In this document: positions 1 to 4,549 of the stretch, one piece after another
How positions within the stretch are numbered: the stretch's first letter is position 1
Layout of the letters: the number at the start of each line of letters is the position of its first letter
Assembly: GCA_027484885.1 (NCBI GenBank)
Contig: JAIXSD010000497.1
Location: 1-7,198, forward strand
DNA length: 7,198 nucleotides
Source: Rubrivivax sp.
Lineage (GTDB): Bacteria > Pseudomonadota > Gammaproteobacteria > Burkholderiales > Burkholderiaceae_C
Reading direction: 5' to 3'
Position numbers and translations under genes: made by a program
Notes under the pieces: model-generated
Databases searched by the model: none
The model's input: the letters and a program-made list of their open reading frames with translations, nothing else
Told to the model about the DNA's origin: nothing

Positions 1-102
1 GCGGCCGACGAAGCGATGTACCAGGTCAAGCGCAGCACCAAGAGCGGCTATGCATTTGCTCACGATTCGCAGGAGGCGCGGACGCAGAACCAGCTGCATT
101 AA
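1..102 (+). CDS. C-terminal end of a GGDEF-domain protein (probable diguanylate cyclase), 5' truncated by window edge
   Basis: Frame 1 is open from the window edge and stops with TAA at 100-102, giving 33 residues. The segment ADEAMYQVKRSTKSGY matches the well-known final helix of GGDEF domains (consensus roughly ADxAMYxAKxxGRNxY), where the domain closes a few residues later. GGDEF proteins condense two GTP into the second messenger cyclic di-GMP. The catalytic GG(D/E)EF loop itself lies outside the window, so activity cannot be judged, and an attached EAL or sensor domain cannot be excluded. The protein ends about 15 residues after the domain with a polar tail (residues from HDSQE to NQLH). 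No hairpin plus T-tract follows, so its transcript may continue into the small gene at 175. Confidence 0.8.
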   Translation, partial: AADEAMYQVKRSTKSGYAFAHDSQEARTQNQLH

Positions 103-139
103 CACTCCTTAAGACCGCGTGGGGCGGCGAAGAAACATC

Positions 140-178
140 ATGCGAACCATGTCAACGCAACCCCAGGTCCAGCCATGA
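140..178 (+). other. Possible 12-codon leader ORF overlapping the start of the small membrane-protein gene
   Basis: ATG at 140 (or the in-frame ATG at 149) opens a short frame reading MRTMSTQPQVQP that stops with TGA at 176-178. The stop shares bases with the ATG at 175-177 of the next gene (ATGA arrangement), the geometry used for translational coupling. Only a weak purine-rich stretch (GGCGAAGAAA, 126-135) precedes it, and so short a frame can arise by chance. It is listed because of the exact overlap, not because of any recognised sequence. Confidence 0.15.
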
Positions 179-405
179 ACACCACCGCATCGACATCGAC
201 TTCGTCCACCGCGGCCCAGGCCGACACCCTCGCCCTGACCGAGAGCCTGGAGCTCCCGCAGCCTGCCTCCGCAGCGCCGCTGGAAGCGGGCTTGGGCTGG
301 CTCTTGCGCCAGGTTCGCCGCGCAACCGGCTTGACCGATGCGGGTCTGTTCTGGGTGGGTTATCTGTGCCTGATTGGCTTGGTGGTCTTCGCCGCACGGG
401 CTTGA
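175..405 (+). CDS. Small single-pass membrane protein, function unknown
   Basis: The product has 76 residues and is not recognised. Residues 1-18 are rich in Ser, Thr and Ala and look disordered. Residues 38-50 form a likely short helix ending in a basic cluster (RQVRR, 45-49). Residues 57-74 (GLFWVGYLCLIGLVVFAA) are one strongly hydrophobic segment running almost to the C-terminus. This is the layout of a tail-anchored or small bitopic inner-membrane protein with a cytoplasmic N-terminus, since the basic patch lies just before the membrane segment. A weak AGGT at 165-168 sits 6 bases before the ATG. The gene lies between a GGDEF gene and a histidine kinase gene, 71 bases before the latter and on the same strand, so it may be co-transcribed; a role as an accessory to either is speculation. 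Support for it being real is the clean hydrophobic segment and its fit between neighbours. Confidence 0.6.
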   Translation: MNTTASTSTSSTAAQADTLALTESLELPQPASAAPLEAGLGWLLRQVRRATGLTDAGLFWVGYLCLIGLVVFAARA

Positions 406-437
406 CAGCACGCAAGCCGGTCGCTGACTCGTGACAC

Positions 438-454
438 GCCGCGCATGCCGCGGC
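438..454 (+). other. Perfect 6-bp GC stem-loop in the leader of the TPR-GAF histidine kinase gene
   Basis: GCCGCG (438-443) and CGCGGC (449-454) are perfect inverted complements around the 5-base loop CATGC, 22 bases before the kinase ATG at 477. There is no T-tract after it, so it is not an intrinsic terminator. It could hinder ribosome access, since no clear Shine-Dalgarno sequence is visible before 477. In such GC-rich DNA a 6-bp hairpin is also expected by chance. Confidence 0.2.
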
Positions 455-476
455 ACGGCCTCCCGACTCCCCATTC

Positions 477-3365
477 ATGTTGCCCCTGTTCCCCGATCGT
501 GCCCAACTCGCCCCGCTGAAACAGGCTTGGACGAAGGGCGCCAGGCTCTCACCGAACCAACAACTGCTGCTCGCCTGGGGCTTGCGCCAGGCCGAACCGG
601 AACTGGCCCTGCAACTCAGTCAGCAACTCAGTCAGCAACTGGACGCGCCGCTGCCGAGCGAAGCCGACACGGCTGCAGCGCCCGAACAGCTGGCGAAGCT
701 GCGAGCCCGGCTGCTGCTTTTGCGGGCGGAATCGCAGCTGCTGCATGGCGAATTCGACGCGGTGGAGCCCATGCTGGCCGCAGCGATGGAGCAGTTCTCG
801 ACGCAGCAGGACGCCCTGGGCGTGGCCGACACCCATTGGCTGCGCTACTACCTGGCGGCCGATCAAGGGCGTGCGGCCGAGGTGCACAGCGCGCTGGAGC
901 AGGCGGCCGCCACGGCCCAAGCCGCAGGCGATGCCTCACGCGCCCTGCTCTTCCGGGCCAGCCTGGCCCGCGCGGCGGTGTTCGTCAAGCCAGCACAGAC
1001 ACCGGGCGACGCCGAACTCGAACTGCCTCAGCACAGCGACGCGCTTCCGGCCATGGAGGCGGCCGCCCTGGAGGATTTTCATGGCCTGCTGGCCGGCATG
1101 AATGGCCACTTTGCCGAGGCCTTGACCGCCCTGACACGGGCCCATGAGCTCTCGCTGCAGACCGGCCAGTTGCGACGCGCCATCACCGTGGCCACCAACA
1201 TCGGACACACCTACAGCCGCATGGGCGAGTTCCAGACCGCCATGGCCTGGCTCGAGCGCGCCCTGGACCTGGCTCGGCAATCCCGTTGGCCCAGCCTGGT
1301 CAGCCTGTGCCTGGCACATGCGGGCGAAGCCACACGCCGCCTGGGGCGGCCGCAAGACGCCCGATCGCTGCTGAACGAATGCCTGGAGCTCAACGCCGAA
1401 CAAGCGCAGAGCCGAACTGCCGCCCTGGCCCTGAGCTATCTCGGCCACACCGAGCTGGACAGCGGTGACGGCCTGGCCGCCCGGCGGGCTTTCACCACCT
1501 TGCTGCAAGTTGCAGAACCCGCGCCAGACCTCAAGGCGCAAGCGCACCTTGGCCTGGCTCGTGCCGAACTCCTGCTGCAACACTTTGCCCGAGCGCGGGA
1601 GTATGCCCAGCAAGGTTTGCTTCTGGCGCAGGAGCAAACCGACCCCGCCGCCGAAGTGGACTTCCTGTGGGTGCTGGCCGATATCGCCAAGGCCGAGCCG
1701 CGGGAGTCGCCGCAAGGCCGCAGCGACCTGCAGGTGCTGAGCCTCTACATGGAGGCCCTGCTCCGTGCCGAGGCCGTCGAGCCCCATGTGCCCGACCCCC
1801 ATCTGCTGGAAGCCACGGCGCAAGCCTTTGCCGCCTGCGGCGGCTATGAGCGGGCCTATCACATGCTGTACCGCGCCTCCCTGCTGCGCCAGCGCCGGGC
1901 GCAGCAGGATGCGTCGCTGAACATGGCGGCCTTGCGCACCCACCACCAGCTGGAAAAGGAACGCGAAGAACGCAGCCATCTGCAGGCGCTGGCCCGGGCC
2001 GAATCGAATCGCGCACATGAGCTCGACAGCTCCAACCAACTGCTGCAGCGCCTGAGCCTGGTCGGCCAGGCCATCACCCACGAGCTGCGACATGAGCGCA
2101 TCTTCGAGGTCCTGTCCAGCCACTGCGAGGATCTCTTGGGCGCGCCCTGCCAGGCCATCTGGCTGATGGAGGACGAAGGCCGTCTGCAATGCGCCTACGC
2201 GACTCCGGGCCCCTGGGCAGACCCCGCATCCGGTGATTTCCCCTGGAGCCTGTCCACGCCCGAGCCGGATGCCTGGCGCTGTGCACGAACCCGCAAGGAT
2301 GTGATGCATGATCTCGCGGGCCGCCCGCTCGCCAGCGCGGCCGATGCGGCCCTGGGGCACATCCACTCGCCGCTGGTCTGTGGCGACCGCGTGCTGGGCG
2401 TGCTGAGCTTCCAGGCTCCCCAAGGGCGCGGCCTGAATGCCCAGCAACTGCTGGCCTGGCGCAGCCTGCAAGCCTTCACCGCCATCGCCCTGGACAACGC
2501 CAACGTCCACCGCCGCGTGGCCGAGCTTCGCCAGCAATTGATGGCGCGCGAAAAAATGTTGGCCCTGGCCACCCTGGTGGCCGGCATGGCCCATGAGCTG
2601 AACACGCCCGTCGGCAACAGCCGCCTGGTGGCCAGCACGCTGCTGGATCAGCTGCGACAGATTGAACAAGGCCTGTCGCAACAATCGCTGCGGCGCTCCA
2701 CCTGGCGGGAGTTTGCCAGCCAGGCCCATGAAGGGCTGCAGCTGATCAATCGCAATATGGAACGCGCCGATGGCCTGGTCAGCAGCTTCAAGCAGTTTGC
2801 CGAGCACCGGGACAGCGAGGTGCCCCAGCATTTCGAGCTGCGCAGCTTGTGCGAGCGCTGCGCTCAAGCCGTGGCCCACCGTCTGCAAACCGCCGGTCTG
2901 CGCTGGCGCAATGAAGTGCCCGAGGGCCTGCGGCTGTTCGGCCACCCCGCGGCCCTGAGTCAGGTCTTGTCCATCCTCATCGACAACGCGCTCGACCATG
3001 CCTTCGAGGGCCGCCGCCACGGCAACCTCGTGCTGGGCTGTGCGCGGCTGGAAGCCCAGGGCAGCATCTCCCTCTGGCTGCAAGACGATGGCTGCGGCAT
3101 CGAGGCCGAGTTGCTGGATCGCATCTTTGACCCCTTTTTCACCACCCGCATCGGGCAAGGCGGTCAAGGCCTGGGGCTCAGCGTGGCCTTGAATCTGGTG
3201 AACGGACTGATGGGCGGCAGCTTGCGCGCACGCAGCAGCAGTGGGCGCGGCAGCCGTTTTCAGATCGATCTGCCGCTGCTGGGCATGTCGCCGCAAGCCG
3301 CGCCCAGCGCCCGCTTCGAGGCTTCTGTGCCGCAGTTGGAGGCAGCGCCGTTTATCAATATTTAA
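477..3365 (+). CDS. Soluble TPR-GAF sensor histidine kinase
   Basis: The 962-residue protein has no signal peptide or membrane segment, so it should act in the cytoplasm. Residues about 20-465 are Ala/Leu-rich helical repeats of TPR type; the clearest unit is near 236-268, with NIGHTYSRMGEF followed by A..WLERALDLA. Residues about 475-530 form a charged coiled coil (LEKEREERSHLQ). Residues about 533-675 fit a GAF domain. A short signalling helix leads to the HisKA H box, AHELNTPVGN, with phospho-acceptor His706. The ATPase domain has an N box (LIDNALDHA, Asn837), G1 (DDGCGI, 870-875), F box (DPFFTT, 885-890) and G2 (GQGLGLS, from 896), so all catalytic motifs are intact. The kinase should autophosphorylate and pass phosphate to a response regulator, but no receiver domain or regulator is present here. 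ATG 477 is the only start after the in-frame stop at 432; no good Shine-Dalgarno is seen. The ligand is unknown. Confidence 0.93.
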   Translation: MLPLFPDRAQLAPLKQAWTKGARLSPNQQLLLAWGLRQAEPELALQLSQQLSQQLDAPLPSEADTAAAPEQLAKLRARLLLLRAESQLLHGEFDAVEPMLAAAMEQFSTQQDALGVADTHWLRYYLAADQGRAAEVHSALEQAAATAQAAGDASRALLFRASLARAAVFVKPAQTPGDAELELPQHSDALPAMEAAALEDFHGLLAGMNGHFAEALTALTRAHELSLQTGQLRRAITVATNIGHTYSRMGEFQTAMAWLERALDLARQSRWPSLVSLCLAHAGEATRRLGRPQDARSLLNECLELNAEQAQSRTAALALSYLGHTELDSGDGLAARRAFTTLLQVAEPAPDLKAQAHLGLARAELLLQHFARAREYAQQGLLLAQEQTDPAAEVDFLWVLADIAKAEPRESPQGRSDLQVLSLYMEALLRAEAVEPHVPDPHLLEATAQAFAACGGYERAYHMLYRASLLRQRRAQQDASLNMAALRTHHQLEKEREERSHLQALARAESNRAHELDSSNQLLQRLSLVGQAITHELRHERIFEVLSSHCEDLLGAPCQAIWLMEDEGRLQCAYATPGPWADPASGDFPWSLSTPEPDAWRCARTRKDVMHDLAGRPLASAADAALGHIHSPLVCGDRVLGVLSFQAPQGRGLNAQQLLAWRSLQAFTAIALDNANVHRRVAELRQQLMAREKMLALATLVAGMAHELNTPVGNSRLVASTLLDQLRQIEQGLSQQSLRRSTWREFASQAHEGLQLINRNMERADGLVSSFKQFAEHRDSEVPQHFELRSLCERCAQAVAHRLQTAGLRWRNEVPEGLRLFGHPAALSQVLSILIDNALDHAFEGRRHGNLVLGCARLEAQGSISLWLQDDGCGIEAELLDRIFDPFFTTRIGQGGQGLGLSVALNLVNGLMGGSLRARSSSGRGSRFQIDLPLLGMSPQAAPSARFEASVPQLEAAPFINI
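611..640 (+). repeat. Short in-frame tandem repeat (12-bp unit, 2.5 copies) in the TPR region
   Basis: The unit GCAACTCAGTCA occurs at 611-622 and 623-634 and is followed by a partial copy, GCAACT, at 635-640. It encodes the repeat LSQQLSQQL in the N-terminal helical part of the kinase. Because 12 bases is four codons, gain or loss of a unit would keep the reading frame and only lengthen or shorten a helix by about one turn. Confidence 0.75.
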
Positions 3366-3370
3366 AAGTC

Positions 3371-3424
3371 AAAAAAAACGCGGCGCCTTAACCTGAGAAC
3401 ACTGATTCTTCAGCAGGACGCCGC
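3371..3424 (-). terminator. Candidate intrinsic terminator acting on minus-strand transcripts
   Basis: On the plus strand the region reads A8 (3371-3378), one C, then GCGGCGCC (3380-3387), which pairs with GG-A-CGCCGC (3416-3424) with one bulged A. Inside it a second stem pairs CTGAGAA (3393-3399) with TTCTTCAG (3406-3413, one bulged T) around the loop CACTGA. Read on the minus strand this is a GC-rich stem followed after one base by T8, the arrangement of a Rho-independent terminator. There is no T-tract on the right side, so it is not a good plus-strand terminator for the kinase ending at 3365. The apical part is larger than in typical terminators. The nearest minus-strand gene upstream of it is the CHASE2 kinase, whose stop lies about 1.1 kb away. 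Confidence 0.45.
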
Positions 3425-3459
3425 CACCAAGCTTCATGCAGGGCGTCATTGCGACCGCC

Positions 3460-3465
3460 AAGGAA
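3460..3465 (+). promoter_or_regulatory. Ribosome binding site that fixes the start of the 277-residue gene at 3473
   Basis: AAGGAA at 3460-3465 is followed by a 7-base spacer and ATG at 3473, an ideal arrangement. The in-frame TTG at 3449 would place this Shine-Dalgarno inside the coding region, and the in-frame ATG at 3485 would be 19 bases away from it, so both are less likely starts. Confidence 0.75.
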
Positions 3466-3470
3466 CGCGA

Positions 3471-3494
3471 CCATGAACTTGCCCATGAACTTGC
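3471..3494 (+). repeat. Perfect 12-bp tandem duplication spanning the start codon
   Basis: CCATGAACTTGC is present twice back to back (3471-3482 and 3483-3494). Each copy carries an ATG in the same reading frame, so the protein begins MNLPMNLL. The correctly spaced ribosome binding site belongs to the first copy. Confidence 0.85.
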
Positions 3495-4306
3495 TCTACC
3501 AGACCACCGTCTCCGGTGTCGACAGCGTCCTCCCGCAGGAGGAAACGGCACGTCTTGATCGGCAGCCTTCGGCCGCCGAGATCGGCATCGCGATCGAGAT
3601 GTCGCGCGTGCTGGCACGCGCCGGACTGACCGCGCCCGAAAGCGCGCAGTCGCAGGAGTGCCAGTTGCTGGACTGGGCCATGGACTATCAACGCCAGGAT
3701 CAAGCGGCACCGGCTTTCGGCGATGAGCGTGGCGGTATGAATGCACAACGCCTGGACGAGCTGCACCGCTACACCTTCAAACGTGCCCGCACCGCCCGCT
3801 GGAACAGCTACGGCACCATCGTCTCGCCCGGCGGCACCACCTTGGAGCGGCGCGTGGCGCGCGTCGTCGAAGGCCAGCGCTACTACCGGCTGGGCGCCGG
3901 CTTCGGCATGCCCGCACCGGTGGATCTGGAGCTGCTGGAGATCGAGGTCTCGCGCCACCTGTGCTGCGAGGTGTTGAAGAAGCTCTCACAAACCCAGGAC
4001 CTGCAAGGCGCCGGTGTCAGCCTGCGCATCACGGGCAGCAACTATGCCGAGGTGGTGTACGAAGGCATCCCCCTGCTCTTCGTCTGCATCACCGCCGAAG
4101 AGCGCGCCATGAACCGCGTCGCGCTCAAGCTGGTGATGGATGCGCTGACCCGCGAAGTCAGCAGCTATCTGTGTGACGACAGCCTGATCGTCAAAGCCAT
4201 CGACGCCCTGCAAGTGCAGCAAGAAAGCGAGCAGGGCCGCAACCGGCGACGCCCGCTGCGTCACAGCAGCACCTTGTCCGCCCCCCACCAAGCCTTCAAC
4301 CTCTGA
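3473..4306 (+). CDS. Uncharacterised 277-residue soluble protein
   Basis: I do not recognise this family. The start at 3473 is chosen because AAGGAA lies 7 bases upstream. There is no signal peptide or membrane helix. Residues 34-50 (AAEIGIAIEMSRVLARA) and 61-75 look like amphipathic helices. Residues about 109-147 are rich in Gly and aromatics (RWNSYGTIVSPGG, then RYYRLGAGFGMP). Residues 151-173 form an acidic helix running into a Cys pair (RHLCCEVLKK, 164-165). Two strand-like stretches (182-187 and 197-207, with IPLLFVCI) are followed by a long helix (208-236). The tail from about 254 is basic and probably disordered (GRNRRRPLRH). The alternation suggests a compact alpha/beta fold with a flexible, possibly nucleic-acid or membrane-contacting tail; that is inference. 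Its stop is 5 bases before the next gene, so the two form a likely operon. It lies between two histidine kinase genes, but no direct link is shown by the sequence. Confidence 0.8.
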   Translation: MNLPMNLLYQTTVSGVDSVLPQEETARLDRQPSAAEIGIAIEMSRVLARAGLTAPESAQSQECQLLDWAMDYQRQDQAAPAFGDERGGMNAQRLDELHRYTFKRARTARWNSYGTIVSPGGTTLERRVARVVEGQRYYRLGAGFGMPAPVDLELLEIEVSRHLCCEVLKKLSQTQDLQGAGVSLRITGSNYAEVVYEGIPLLFVCITAEERAMNRVALKLVMDALTREVSSYLCDDSLIVKAIDALQVQQESEQGRNRRRPLRHSSTLSAPHQAFNL

Positions 4307-4311
4307 CCGCC

Positions 4312-4530
4312 ATGACACCGTTTGAACCAACCCCCGTGCTTCAGATCATCCAGGACATCGACCGCGGCGAGGAACCCGCGCGCGCGGTGATCCATCGGCA
4401 CGGCATGTCGCCCAAGAGCTTTCTTGCGGCTTGCAACGCGCAAGGAGGCATCCAGGTGATCGCCGCCAAGGGCCAGCTCTACCAAGCCTTTCAAGAGCGC
4501 CAGGCCGGCCGCGCGAACCCGCGCGACTGA
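4312..4530 (+). CDS. Uncharacterised 72-residue protein, possible helix-turn-helix
   Basis: The product is not recognised. Residues 9-19 (VLQIIQDIDRG) and 22-31 (PARAVIHRHG) look like helices, followed by a turn and a third helix (SPKSFLAACNAQ, 33-44). This spacing, with Ala in the second helix and Gly before the third, resembles the trihelical helix-turn-helix of transposase or regulator type. That reading rests on pattern only and may be wrong. The remainder is a short amphipathic segment (IQVIAAKGQLYQAFQER) and a basic C-terminus (RQAGRANPRD). The ATG is 5 bases after the stop of the 277-residue gene and has no clear ribosome binding site, which suggests translational reinitiation and joint function. 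It ends 19 bases from the convergent stop of the CHASE2 kinase, with no terminator in between. Confidence 0.7.
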   Translation: MTPFEPTPVLQIIQDIDRGEEPARAVIHRHGMSPKSFLAACNAQGGIQVIAAKGQLYQAFQERQAGRANPRD

Positions 4531-4549
4531 GGCCGGCGCCGCAGGTGGC

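Noticed and set aside
107..135. Possible sigma-28-like promoter (TAAG at 110-113 and GGCGAAGA at 126-133)
   Set aside because: The spacer is 12 bases instead of about 15 and the second box departs from GCCGATAA. I see no convincing promoter in 103-174.
438..454. The GC stem-loop before the TPR-GAF kinase as a terminator of the upstream transcript
   Set aside because: No T-tract follows and the stem is only 6 bp, so termination there is unlikely.
431..1147. A 238-residue plus-strand frame starting with GTG and overlapping the start of the TPR-GAF kinase
   Set aside because: It has an Arg/Ala/Gly-rich low-information sequence in another frame of the same strand as the kinase, and the kinase frame continues as coherent helical repeats throughout.
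936..3296. A 786-residue open frame on the minus strand inside the TPR-GAF kinase gene
   Set aside because: Its composition (Gln-, Gly- and Ala-rich, no recognisable domain) is that of a shadow frame opposite a GC-rich gene. The plus strand encodes a kinase with every catalytic motif in order, which settles the coding strand.
3366..3424. The stem-loop after the TPR-GAF kinase as that gene's own plus-strand terminator
   Set aside because: There is no T-tract after the right arm (sequence continues CACCAAGC). The homopolymer is A8 on the left side, which fits termination of minus-strand transcription instead.
3449..3472. TTG at 3449 as the start of the 277-residue gene, extending it by eight codons
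   Set aside because: It would put the strong AAGGAA ribosome binding site inside the gene, while ATG 3473 has ideal spacing from it.
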